Notes under the pieces: model-generated
The model's input: only the letters and a program-made list of their open reading frames with translations
Database searches by the model: none
What the model was told of the DNA's origin: nothing
Shown here: in pieces, positions 33,457 through 42,134 of the stretch
How the letters are laid out: each line of letters begins with the position of its first letter
Numbering within the stretch: position 1 is the first letter of the stretch
From: Pseudobutyrivibrio sp. YE44
GTDB lineage: Bacteria; Bacillota; Clostridia; Lachnospirales; Lachnospiraceae
DNA length: 64,000 nt
Direction of reading: 5' to 3'
Assembly: GCF_900104335.1 (NCBI RefSeq)
Contig: NZ_FMXT01000009.1
Span: forward strand, 1 to 64,000
Made by a program: the position numbers and the translations under genes

Positions 33457-34566
33457 CTATCTATCTCCCTTGATTATGTCGCATATTCTCTTAACATTTT
33501 CCATCTCTAAATCTGTGTAAAGTGGAAGTGTAAGAACCTGTCTAGAAAGCTTTTCTGCAACAGGAACATTTGCCTTGTAGCCTGCATCCTTGTAACAGTT
33601 AAACTCACTAGTGATAGGATAAAAGTATTTACGAGAGTGAATATGATTTTCTGCTAATAAATCAGATAACTCATCTCTGTTCATTCCATATTTATCTGGA
33701 TCAATAAATATTGGGCAATATGTGTAATTAAGCTTAAGAGCCTTCTCATCATATTGAAGAAGCTTAACGCCAGGAATGTCCTTAAGATGTTCTCTATAGT
33801 AGTTGTAAAGTACTTTACGCTTTTCTCTGTTTTCCTCGAAATGCTTAAGGTTGCAAAGTCCCATTGCTGCTGAAAACTCATTCATCTTTGCATTTGCACC
33901 AACGAACTCTACATTCTCCTCATCCATGATTCCAAAGTTGTGAAGCTGATAAACCTTTGTAAGTGTAGCTGTATCATGAACGATAGCAAGTCCGCCCTCG
34001 ATAGTATTGAAAGCCTTTGTAGCGTGGAAGCTTAACATAGAAGCATCGCCAAACTTAACAAGGTTCTTGCCGTTTAAAGTCTCGCCAAAGGCGCGAGCCG
34101 CATCGTAAATAACCTTGAGATTATGCTTCTTTGCAATAGCCTCAATCTTTTCAACATCACAAGGCATACCGTAAACATGAACAGGAACAATTGCTGTTGT
34201 CTTGTCTGTAATCAGTTCCTCGATTTTGTCTGGATCGATTGTACAATCGCTTTCGCGGATATCACAAAACACTGGAGTAAGACCATTTCTTACAATGGCA
34301 TGTGTAGTTGACGCAAAAGTGAAAGGTGTTGTGATAACCTCTCCTGAAAGCTCCATAGCCTGAAGTGTCATCTCAAGAGCCATATGGCCATTACACATTG
34401 GCAGACAGTGGTTGGTGTTTAAAAAATTCATAAGCTCAACCATAAGCTGTCTTGTGTATTTGCCCACATTTGTAAGATGATGTGTCTCCCAAATATCTTT
34501 TAAAATTTCCATGTATTCTTCCATTGGTGGAAGAACAGGTTTTGTAACATAAATTTCCTGGTTCAT
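33457..34566 (-). CDS. DegT/DnrJ/EryC1/StrS-family sugar aminotransferase
   Basis: This 369-residue PLP enzyme transfers an amino group to a nucleotide keto-sugar. The catalytic Lys lies in SFHATKAFNTIEGG (about 181-194); PLP contacts include VITTPFTFASTTHAI and a VIYDAARAFGE block (about 152-162), with Asp155 expected to bind the pyridine nitrogen. The SFHATK-type site is, to my knowledge, common in 4-amino-sugar enzymes of the VioA type, but position specificity is not certain. No dTDP-4-keto-6-deoxyglucose-forming genes are in the window, so the keto-sugar would come from genes elsewhere. It precedes the WbqC-like gene. Confidence 0.9.
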   Translation of the reverse strand: MNQEIYVTKPVLPPMEEYMEILKDIWETHHLTNVGKYTRQLMVELMNFLNTNHCLPMCNGHMALEMTLQAMELSGEVITTPFTFASTTHAIVRNGLTPVFCDIRESDCTIDPDKIEELITDKTTAIVPVHVYGMPCDVEKIEAIAKKHNLKVIYDAARAFGETLNGKNLVKFGDASMLSFHATKAFNTIEGGLAIVHDTATLTKVYQLHNFGIMDEENVEFVGANAKMNEFSAAMGLCNLKHFEENREKRKVLYNYYREHLKDIPGVKLLQYDEKALKLNYTYCPIFIDPDKYGMNRDELSDLLAENHIHSRKYFYPITSEFNCYKDAGYKANVPVAEKLSRQVLTLPLYTDLEMENVKRICDIIKGDR

Positions 34567-34577
34567 ATATTTCTCCC

Positions 34578-36344
34578 CTAGAATTCATTCATAAGCTGCT
34601 GAATCTCAGCATCATTAATAACTGTAACCTTTGTATCACTAATTCTGTATACACGGTCACAAGCAGAAAGCACACTTGGACGATGTGTTGTAAGAATGCA
34701 AGTACGCTTTGTGTCTTTCTTCATAAGGTTGCTTAATACCTTACGCTCTGTAGCAACATCAAGAGCTGAAGTAGCCTCATCCATAAGAAGGATAGGTGTC
34801 TTTCTAAGGATAGCTCTTGCAATAGCAAGTCTCTGGTTCTGTCCCTCAGAGAAGCCGATACCACTTTCACCGATGTTGTGGTTGATTCCATCAGGAAGCT
34901 TCTGTACGAAATCGTAAGCGCAAGCCTGCTTTAAAGCATCAATAATTTCTTCGTCTGTTGCCTCTGGAGCAATGAGAAGCATGTTCTCACGGATAGTTCC
35001 AGAAAGCATTGTGTTACCCTGTGGCACATAAGCAATAAGAGAACGAGTCTCTGTTGAGAAAGAGAACTTTTCTCCATTTTCCTCAGGAAGCTGCGCATAT
35101 ACATCGCCGCTACCCGCCTTAAGGATTCCAAGGAGAAGACGAAGCATTGTTGTCTTACCTTCACCAGAAGGACCAACAAGTGCGATAATCTCTCCAGGGT
35201 TCGCCTCAAGATTTACCTGATTGAAAATCTGACGACCAGTCTTGTAAGCAAAGCTCATGTTGTCAACACGAACAGAAACACCATTCTTATCTGTCTCAGC
35301 TGCAAACTTTTCGTAAGCTGCTGTTTCGATAAGCTTTTCATCGTGAATATCAATAACCTCACGCACACGCTCAATCGCAACTGTAAGCTGAAGTGAGATT
35401 GGAATCTGCTGTAATAATGCCTTACCTGCAACAGCAATTCTGTAGGCCATCATAATAACAACTGTAAGAGCACCGAAAGTCATAACACCAGAATTTACTC
35501 TGAAGAAAGCCCATCCGATACAAATGATACCTGACAAAATACCTGCAAGATAAGTAACAATCCATGACATAAGTGAGAAGAAGTTTGACTTCATATCAGC
35601 CTTGTATCTCTCTTCCTCAAGATCCTTAATTCTGCCATAGAACTCGTCTGCTAAACCAAAGGCCTTAACTGCCTGAATGTTGTGGAAGGATTCCTTATTG
35701 TACGCAGTCTCCCTACTTTCAATCTTTCTGATTTCAGCCTGAGAAGCATAAATCTTGTTCATAAAGATTCTTGATGAGCAAGCAATGATTGGTCCAACTA
35801 TAAGAACCACAACAATCATGCTGGCATCGTTGTAAAGAATAACTGCCAAGGATGCAATTATCATCATTGTCTGAGTGATGATAGTTGTAAGGAATATTGT
35901 AACGTTCTGAGAAATTGTCTTAGAATCGTTTGACATTCTTGTAATCAAATCACCAGAATGGAATGCTGTAAGCTCTTCCCAATCAGCCTTAACAACCTTG
36001 TTGAAAAGCTTCTTTACCATGTCAGCCTGCATAGTGTTGTAATTCCATGCTGCAAGACGATTTGAAGAAATACTTAAAACCGCATTTGCAACAAACAGAA
36101 GAATGTAGAAGATTCCCATAGCTACAACCTTCTGAGAATTCTTTTCAATGGCAAAGTCTACGATATTTCCAACTTTGTATGTAATAAAGAAGTCAACAGC
36201 CAAGCGGAGTACTTCAACCAGTGCATATAGTAAAATACGTCCCATATACATCTTATAAAAGCCAAATACCCACTTTAGATTATGATAAAGTCTACCAATA
36301 ATACCATCTTTATAGTTTAAAACCTTTGATTTGTACTTATTCAA
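34578..36344 (-). CDS. ABC exporter, fused membrane and ATPase domains
   Basis: This 588-residue half-transporter of the MsbA/lipid-flippase class works as a homodimer. Six transmembrane helices (about 30-310) are followed by an ATPase domain with Walker A GPSGEGKTT, Q-loop VPQGN, a slightly altered signature FSEGQNQR (in place of LSGGQ), Walker B ILLMDEATSALD and an H-loop THRPS. No peptidase domain is present, so it is not a bacteriocin exporter. It starts at TTG with AAGGAG 7 bases upstream. Its place inside the glycosyltransferase run suggests export of a lipid-linked glycan or a related product. A Wzx flippase is also encoded, at 59335. Confidence 0.9.
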   Translation of the reverse strand: MNKYKSKVLNYKDGIIGRLYHNLKWVFGFYKMYMGRILLYALVEVLRLAVDFFITYKVGNIVDFAIEKNSQKVVAMGIFYILLFVANAVLSISSNRLAAWNYNTMQADMVKKLFNKVVKADWEELTAFHSGDLITRMSNDSKTISQNVTIFLTTIITQTMMIIASLAVILYNDASMIVVVLIVGPIIACSSRIFMNKIYASQAEIRKIESRETAYNKESFHNIQAVKAFGLADEFYGRIKDLEEERYKADMKSNFFSLMSWIVTYLAGILSGIICIGWAFFRVNSGVMTFGALTVVIMMAYRIAVAGKALLQQIPISLQLTVAIERVREVIDIHDEKLIETAAYEKFAAETDKNGVSVRVDNMSFAYKTGRQIFNQVNLEANPGEIIALVGPSGEGKTTMLRLLLGILKAGSGDVYAQLPEENGEKFSFSTETRSLIAYVPQGNTMLSGTIRENMLLIAPEATDEEIIDALKQACAYDFVQKLPDGINHNIGESGIGFSEGQNQRLAIARAILRKTPILLMDEATSALDVATERKVLSNLMKKDTKRTCILTTHRPSVLSACDRVYRISDTKVTVINDAEIQQLMNEF

Positions 36345-36360
36345 AACAATCTCCTTATAT

Positions 36361-37260
36361 CTAAATAACTGTTGTTATATTTTTAAAAAGCTCATCCACA
36401 AGCTCTGGCTGATTTTCATAGCAAATCTTCCTTGCGAATAGCTTGCTTGATGTCTTTAAATACTCTAAATCAGAATAAACAAATTCATAAGGGGCTCCTC
36501 GTTCCCAATCAATCTCTCTAATAACTTCAGTAGCGATGCTATCTTTAAACTGAGAGTTGTAAGCAATTGTCTGAACAAAGAATTCATCTGGTCCATCTGT
36601 GAAACGGAACATCTTAAGAATCTGTCTTTTTTTAGATAGAATATATCTGGCCAAATCATCTGTAATGGAAAACCATTGATCCCCCTTTACAAACTCTATG
36701 TCAGGATACTTTTTTGTTCTATCTGTTCCTTTGGCTCTTTGACTATCTTGATATTCCATATTGATAGTCCTAAGCCTTCGCAGTGCTTTTTTCTTAAGAC
36801 TCTGTCCTTCAAAATCAACCCTGCCTATGAATCTCATAAAAGGATAATAATATCTTACCTTTTGAAGATATTCACCTTTGCCGTCGCCTTCCTTGTAGTA
36901 GGTGACATATTCTTTATTGTTATCCCTAAAAAACTCATGAATGTAATCCTGAGATTTTAAAGGAAAATCAACACCTGATAACAGGTGATAATATTGATAT
37001 TTTTGATTTGCTGTGGCCATCTTCAAAAGCGTGAGTTCGCATTTAACAATACTGGTATGACCCCAAAAAATCTTTTGTCTAGGAGCAAGGTAAAAGCCCG
37101 ACTTCTTAACCTGAGCCTTAATGGCTTCCGGGTCAAAATCCTTGGCCTTTTTATCTACATGCAAATATATGTCATTTCTCTCATCATCTATGGCCTTTAA
37201 CAATCGGATAAGCATATTCCAATTACTGTGAGCCATTATCAGGTATGCATGCCTTTCCAC
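36361..37260 (-). CDS. Glycosyltransferase family 14 (core-2/I-branching type)
   Basis: This 299-residue protein matches the GT14 core-2/I-branching family, whose bacterial members act in capsule synthesis with UDP-GlcNAc or UDP-xylose donors. Motifs: YLIMAHSNWNMLIRLLKAID, DIYLHVDKKAKDF, YYHLLSGVDFPLKSQDYIHEFF (about 90-111), and KGDQWFSITDDLARYIL with ...DGPDEFFVQTI (acidic catalytic region). The start is GTG 37260, 6 bases after AAGGAG; a longer TTG reading overlaps the preceding gene and includes that site. Family members are often branching enzymes, so this one may add a side branch. Confidence 0.88.
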   Translation of the reverse strand: MERHAYLIMAHSNWNMLIRLLKAIDDERNDIYLHVDKKAKDFDPEAIKAQVKKSGFYLAPRQKIFWGHTSIVKCELTLLKMATANQKYQYYHLLSGVDFPLKSQDYIHEFFRDNNKEYVTYYKEGDGKGEYLQKVRYYYPFMRFIGRVDFEGQSLKKKALRRLRTINMEYQDSQRAKGTDRTKKYPDIEFVKGDQWFSITDDLARYILSKKRQILKMFRFTDGPDEFFVQTIAYNSQFKDSIATEVIREIDWERGAPYEFVYSDLEYLKTSSKLFARKICYENQPELVDELFKNITTVI

Positions 37261-37270
37261 AGTAAACTCC

Positions 37271-38368
37271 TTACGGCATCTGCCATTTTTCAATAGCTGG
37301 ACGCTTTCTCAATGTACGATAAATATTGTAAAACTTAAGGTAAAGCTTACCCCAAGTGTCATCAACTAAACAACTGTATATGTATAATCCAAAGTGATAA
37401 AAAAGTTTTACTTTTTCTGGTGGATAAAAGGTTTTGAACTCTGACTTATGTTGCATGGCTTCTGCCATCCACTTTTTATAAAAATCGCCACCTTTTTCCT
37501 TTGCAACCTTCAGAGCGTCTTCTGCAGTATAGCCCTGACTGCATCCTATCATAAGCTTGTAAAATATCTTATAGAAATGGTAAGATGCGCTCTGTCCCAT
37601 CACTTCTTCAAGAACTGGATAAAAACCTTTGACAAGCTTAAGCCTTTCTTCAAAGTTTTTTTCAAGTGTATCGTTCTGCTTCATAGCTGAACTTATTCTT
37701 TGTCTATAAAAATACAACCTGCTATCAACACAATTTATAACTGTTGCAAATAAAATATAACACAGGTTAAACTCTAAATCTTCACCAATATGGCAGTCTT
37801 CCAGGAAACGAATGTGGTGTTTTTGAATAATTGAGGCTTTGTACAACTTATTCCATACCTCATAACCTATTTTATAATCTAATAAAGGATTAGTGATTAA
37901 GTCTATTTTCTTGGGATTACTTGAAATATCTATTCTCCCTTGAACAAAATCAAAATTGTCTATAAGCTCTCCAGCTTCATTGATTCGCTGATGCTGAAAG
38001 CTTACCCAATCAACATCAGTATTTTCCATTGCATCAACCGCTTTCTGTAAAGTCTCAGGCACAATATAATCATCACTATCCAAAAACTGAATGTATGCAC
38101 CATTCGCCTGTTCTAATGCAAAGTTTCTAGTAGCTGAAACACCAGAGTTCTCTCTGAGGAAAGCACGAAAACGAGAATCCTTTGACACGAAACTTTCAAT
38201 GTGCTGCCAAGTGGAATCCGTAGAACCATCATCTATCACCAAGGCTTCCCAATTTGGATATGTCTGTGACATTATGGATTCCAAACATTCATCTATGTAG
38301 TTTTCAACATTGTATGCCGGAATAATTATCGACACTAGCTTTTGAGCTTCCATAATTGTCGCTTTCAC
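37271..38368 (-). CDS. Glycosyltransferase family 2
   Basis: The 365-residue GT2 protein begins SIIIPAYNVENYIDECLESIM, with ALVIDDGSTDST and QFLDSDDYIVPETLQKAV (about 92-110) in the expected places. The C-terminal half has a basic, aromatic tail (KLYLKFYNIYRTLRKRP) that may bind the membrane surface. The start is either GTG 38368 or ATG 38353; neither has a strong ribosome site, so the first five residues are uncertain. Its stop is 10 bases from the start of the GT14 gene, so the two are cotranscribed. The donor is unknown. Confidence 0.86.
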   Translation of the reverse strand: MKATIMEAQKLVSIIIPAYNVENYIDECLESIMSQTYPNWEALVIDDGSTDSTWQHIESFVSKDSRFRAFLRENSGVSATRNFALEQANGAYIQFLDSDDYIVPETLQKAVDAMENTDVDWVSFQHQRINEAGELIDNFDFVQGRIDISSNPKKIDLITNPLLDYKIGYEVWNKLYKASIIQKHHIRFLEDCHIGEDLEFNLCYILFATVINCVDSRLYFYRQRISSAMKQNDTLEKNFEERLKLVKGFYPVLEEVMGQSASYHFYKIFYKLMIGCSQGYTAEDALKVAKEKGGDFYKKWMAEAMQHKSEFKTFYPPEKVKLFYHFGLYIYSCLVDDTWGKLYLKFYNIYRTLRKRPAIEKWQMP

Positions 38369-38406
38369 ATCCTATCTAACTCTATACCTTGGTTATTAAG
38401 CACTGA

Positions 38407-39366
38407 CTATATATTTGCAAATGCCTTACAGAAAACCTTTGGCATTTTATCAAATAATCCATATTTCATTTGTTGCTTGCTGGTAAGAAGATGCTTGTGT
38501 TTCTTATAAAGCTTATCAAACATTTCCATTGATGCCTTCTGCATGTCTACATCCCCTGCCTTGTAATGCTGTGCAAGCTTAAGCAAAGCCCACTTCAAGG
38601 TAGTGTTTGCAAATTCCATCTCTCCATGCTCTACAGCCTTGGTAATTCTATCATCATAAGCATCTATAACATGAAGATGTTTGATATCACCCTGATTTTC
38701 TTTACCAGTAATACTTTCGCTATTTATCCTGTAGATGTAATTCTTTTCAGGAATAAATACAGCTTTATTCATATCAAAAATAATATTGTTAATCATAAAT
38801 TCATCTTCATGAATAAGACCAGGTTCAAATCTGTAATTAGCAAAGATTTCTCGCTTATACATTTTGTTCCAAGCCACAACCATGATTACATACTCACGGG
38901 CAATTGGATTAGAAAGCCAATCACGGCAATCAGAAGCATTCATAATCCTTTTCTCCTCAATCGGAGCTTCTGAATCAGCCAATCTAGAAGATGCAATATT
39001 GCACATTACAAAATCGGCATCATTTTCATCCATAGCCTTCACAAAATCGTTAACAAAACTATCTGTAACAAAATCATCTGAATCTATAAAGCAAAGATAC
39101 TTTCCTTTCGCTACGTCTATACCACTGTTTCGAGCAGCTGAAAGACCACCGTTAGCCTGATGAATTACGCTGATTCGAGAATCCTTCTTAGCCCATTCAT
39201 CACAAATCATTCCGCTGGAATCTGTAGAGCCATCATCTACAAGAATCATCTCAAAATTCTCATAGGTCTGACTAAGTATAGAAGTAATACAATGCTCAAG
39301 AAAACTTTCTACATTGTATACTGGCACGATTATCGATATTAATTCCGAGTTATTAGTTGTGTTCAA
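38407..39366 (-). CDS. Glycosyltransferase family 2
   Basis: The 319-residue GT2 enzyme begins SIIVPVYNVESFLEHCITSIL and has MILVDDGSTDSSGMICDEW and FIDSDDFVTDSFVND (about 94-108), followed by HEDEFMINNIIFD near residue 180, a conserved acidic motif of this GT2 subgroup. The start codon is TTG, 7 bases from AGGAGAG. It is similar in pattern to 37271-38368, 40159-41085, 41086-42132 and the C-terminal half of 42135-44237, which may have arisen by local duplication. The sugar specificity is not readable. Confidence 0.86.
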   Translation of the reverse strand: MNTTNNSELISIIVPVYNVESFLEHCITSILSQTYENFEMILVDDGSTDSSGMICDEWAKKDSRISVIHQANGGLSAARNSGIDVAKGKYLCFIDSDDFVTDSFVNDFVKAMDENDADFVMCNIASSRLADSEAPIEEKRIMNASDCRDWLSNPIAREYVIMVVAWNKMYKREIFANYRFEPGLIHEDEFMINNIIFDMNKAVFIPEKNYIYRINSESITGKENQGDIKHLHVIDAYDDRITKAVEHGEMEFANTTLKWALLKLAQHYKAGDVDMQKASMEMFDKLYKKHKHLLTSKQQMKYGLFDKMPKVFCKAFANI

Positions 39367-39375
39367 AACTCTCTC

Positions 39376-40110
39376 CTACTTTCCCTTAATGTTGTCTTTA
39401 AGTTCCATAAGTTTTTCAAAAACTTCATGGCCCTTCTTCTCTCCAAGGAGTCTGTTAAGCCCTCTCATAAGAGCAATATATTTTTTACCACTTTTTCCAT
39501 GCCAACTTCCTTCGAAGTGATGAATTGAAAAGGTGTTTTTTGTAACCTTGATTCGCCCGGTAGACCAGCTTTTCGGACAAAAAAAATCCATGGGATAAAT
39601 CTCTACCCCATCCACATTTTGACGGCTTCCGTCAGTCTTAAGTCCATGTGCTAGAAGTATTTTTGTTCTAAGCTTCGGACTTTCTATATATTCAAAAGAA
39701 TCATCATAAACCTGAAGCATCTCTTTAAAAACGGGATGACCTGGCATGCAACCAAAGCCTTGACCATCATTAACAAGATCTGGTCTCTCAAAGCCCATAA
39801 AAGCTTGATTCGAAAGTAAGTCATCAAAGCTTTTCAAGACCTCAACATCCGTATCAAGATATATTCCACCATGCTGAACCAAAACATCAAGTCTGGCATA
39901 GTCTGATACAAACGCCCATTTTTTATCTAAATAAGCCTGCTCCATAAAAGGGTGCTTATGAATATCGTAGTTTTCTTCATTCCATTCGATTATTTCGTAG
40001 TCAGGACAATTCTTTTCCCAGGAATCGATCATTTTCAAAACCTTTGCAGGCTTTGGCGCGTTTCCAAACCAGAAATAATGAATCTTCTTTGGTATTAAAG
40101 CTGTGCTCAT
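39376..40110 (-). CDS. Glycosyltransferase family 32 (capsular sugar transferase)
   Basis: The 244-residue protein has the short GT32 pattern: IPKKIHYFWFGNAPKPAKVLKMIDSW at the start, then YARLDVLVQHGGIYLDTDVEVLKS (about 90-113) holding the DxD metal motif, and a C-terminal HHFEGSWHGKSG block. GT32 enzymes include alpha-mannosyl- and alpha-galactosyltransferases in bacterial capsules and Och1 in yeast. GAGG is 6 bases before the ATG. It is the first gene downstream of the point where the strand of coding changes; a divergent GT2 gene starts 48 bases away. Confidence 0.88.
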   Translation of the reverse strand: MSTALIPKKIHYFWFGNAPKPAKVLKMIDSWEKNCPDYEIIEWNEENYDIHKHPFMEQAYLDKKWAFVSDYARLDVLVQHGGIYLDTDVEVLKSFDDLLSNQAFMGFERPDLVNDGQGFGCMPGHPVFKEMLQVYDDSFEYIESPKLRTKILLAHGLKTDGSRQNVDGVEIYPMDFFCPKSWSTGRIKVTKNTFSIHHFEGSWHGKSGKKYIALMRGLNRLLGEKKGHEVFEKLMELKDNIKGK

Positions 40111-40158
40111 TTCTTTCCTCGTGTTGCTTTAAATGTAAATGAAATCTATAATCAACTT

Positions 40159-41085
40159 ATGAATAAGACAATAACAACAATAATTCCTTTTTTTAATAGT
40201 GGCAACGACCTATCAAGAATGATAGATAGTATCTTGAAAGGAACAGTGTTGCCTTCTGAGCTTTTACTCATAGACGATGGTTCCAGCGATGAATCTGTGA
40301 CTCTAGCCAAGGATTATGCCAATCGTCATTCCTTTATCAAATATGTAAAACAAAATCATGCAGGTGTGTCTGCAGCAAGAAATCTGGGTATTGAGCTTGC
40401 CACCGGTGAGTGGATAAGTTTTCTTGACGCTGACGACTATGTTGAGCCAAACACCTATGAACTGATGCTAAACGCAATAGCCGATGAAAGTTTTGACGGC
40501 TGTGTTTGTGGTTACTTTACTGAAGTAGATCAGCTTTCCACTGCATATATTGGTGAGTATCCAGATAGTCTCACCTCAGAAATGCTTCTGAAAGCCATGT
40601 TCACTGATGACAATGTTAGAGGCTTTTTATTTACGAAGCTTTTTAAAGCTAGTATTGTAAAAAATGCAGCTTTTGATGGAACAATCAGCATGTGTGAAGA
40701 TTTACTTTTCCAAACCACCTTGCTGAAAAACAATCCAAATCTTAAATTTGCCTATGTAAGTCAGCCCCTTTATCATTATGTGCAAAACTCAAGCTCTGCT
40801 ACAAACAAGCTAAATCTATTTAATGGAAGCGAGTTTAAATATAAACCTGCTTTTGATCAGATACGCAAAATGCTACCTGAACAGTATGTGGAAGACAGCT
40901 ATAATTCTATTTTGGAGTATAGCATGTACCGATTGCTGAAAGCATATCAATCCGGCGACTCTGCTTTGATTCCACAGATTCGTTTGCTTCAAAAGGAATT
41001 GAAAGCTGTTAAACCTTCAAATTCTGGCAAACGTCGACTTGCATATATGTATGCGCCAATAATATACAGCAAGCTAATGAAGTGA
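40159..41085 (+). CDS. Glycosyltransferase family 2 on the opposite strand
   Basis: The 308-residue GT2 enzyme begins TTIIPFFNSGNDLSRMIDSIL, with LLIDDGSSDESV and SFLDADDYVEPNTYELML (about 91-108). The C-terminus (RLAYMYAPIIYSKLMK) is basic and aromatic. It is the only plus-strand gene inside a 25-kb minus-strand locus, so it interrupts the predicted operon. No clear Shine-Dalgarno precedes the ATG and only 48 bases separate it from the divergent GT32 gene. Its stop codon TGA (41083-41085) abuts the stop codon of the convergent GT2 gene, with an inverted repeat spanning both. It needs its own promoter or an inversion event; see findings. Confidence 0.86.
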   Translation: MNKTITTIIPFFNSGNDLSRMIDSILKGTVLPSELLLIDDGSSDESVTLAKDYANRHSFIKYVKQNHAGVSAARNLGIELATGEWISFLDADDYVEPNTYELMLNAIADESFDGCVCGYFTEVDQLSTAYIGEYPDSLTSEMLLKAMFTDDNVRGFLFTKLFKASIVKNAAFDGTISMCEDLLFQTTLLKNNPNLKFAYVSQPLYHYVQNSSSATNKLNLFNGSEFKYKPAFDQIRKMLPEQYVEDSYNSILEYSMYRLLKAYQSGDSALIPQIRLLQKELKAVKPSNSGKRRLAYMYAPIIYSKLMK

Positions 41086-41102
41086 TTAACCCTTCATTAG
41101 CT
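41071..41102. terminator. Inverted repeat spanning two abutting stop codons
   Basis: AGCTAATGAA (41071-41080) and TTCATTAGCT (41093-41102) form a perfect 10-base stem; both stop codons lie in the loop. It covers the last codons of both convergent genes and could form an RNA hairpin in either direction, but there is no strong T-run on either side. Confidence 0.5.
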
Positions 41103-42132
41103 GATAAATACCACGGAAGAAATAGAAAAATCTAAAGGTTCCTGTTCTTAAGCACACATATCTAAGTGTGCTTATTTTTTTTGCTGCGTATACTTCCTTG
41201 AGAGTTGTTTGAAACTCTGTGGATTTAAGATTCTTTGAAAGCTTTTGCTTAATGCTACAATTTTTGCTTCCATGTTTGTACTCTTCGTACATACTAGTTA
41301 ATCTACTTACCCAGTCAGTAATGTAGATAGCCTTAACTACCATTATATTTTCTTCAGTAGCACCAGGTTGTGCCACTTCCCAATTAACAAATCTTCTGTA
41401 AAGATACTTTGTATCCTCTAAATCATTACAATGATATGAAATAGAAAGACTATCTCCACATCTCTTAACATAGTGATATAAGCACTTATTAACTATACCT
41501 ATGTTTCCAGGACTCTTTTCCAAATAATCTAGGTTGAATTTTAAGTCCTCTCCAATGTTTATTTCATTATCAAAATAAATACCATTTTCCTTTATCAAAT
41601 TAAGGTCGTAGCATTTATTAGTTACGAAATTGAAAATCTTAAGCCACGCAAGAGTAGCCGCAGAAGCTCGAGACATAATGTAATTTTCACCCTCGACGAA
41701 TCCGTAAGCAGACTCTAAAAGATGTTTTTTGTTCTTTATGTTCTTGTTGTAAACATTGTCATAAAACATGCCACAACATATAAAGCTTATGTCGGTGTTC
41801 TGCCATTCTTCTATTGCTCTTATGAAGCTCTCTGCCAAATCTGACTCCGGATAATCATCTGCATCGAAGAAGATAATGTAGTCTCCTGTTGCAGCATCTA
41901 TACCATCGTTTCGTGTTCGTGAAACTCCACTATTAGCATGAGTTATAACCTTAATTCTAGAATCCTTTTTCGCAAATGATTTACAAATCGATAAAGTATT
42001 ATCACTAGAGCCGTCATCAACAACTATTATCTCTAAATTAGAATATGTTTGAGCAATCGTTGCTTCTAGGCAATTCAATATGCAATTTGCTGCATTATAT
42101 GCCGGTATTACTACCGATAGTTTCTTTCCCAT
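41086..42132 (-). CDS. Glycosyltransferase family 2
   Basis: The 348-residue GT2 protein begins KLSVVIPAYNAANCILNCLEATI and has EIIVVDDGSSDNT and IIFFDADDYPESDLAES (about 90-106), with an acidic GEDLKFNLDYL near residue 190. A Cys- and aromatic-rich C-terminus (YVCLRTGTFRFFYFFRGIYQLMKG) suggests membrane contact. It lies 2 bases downstream of the GT4-GT2 fusion gene and is the last minus-strand gene before the inverted plus-strand GT2. Transcription continuing past it would run antisense to that gene. Confidence 0.86.
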   Translation of the reverse strand: MGKKLSVVIPAYNAANCILNCLEATIAQTYSNLEIIVVDDGSSDNTLSICKSFAKKDSRIKVITHANSGVSRTRNDGIDAATGDYIIFFDADDYPESDLAESFIRAIEEWQNTDISFICCGMFYDNVYNKNIKNKKHLLESAYGFVEGENYIMSRASAATLAWLKIFNFVTNKCYDLNLIKENGIYFDNEINIGEDLKFNLDYLEKSPGNIGIVNKCLYHYVKRCGDSLSISYHCNDLEDTKYLYRRFVNWEVAQPGATEENIMVVKAIYITDWVSRLTSMYEEYKHGSKNCSIKQKLSKNLKSTEFQTTLKEVYAAKKISTLRYVCLRTGTFRFFYFFRGIYQLMKG

Positions 42133-42134
42133 GT

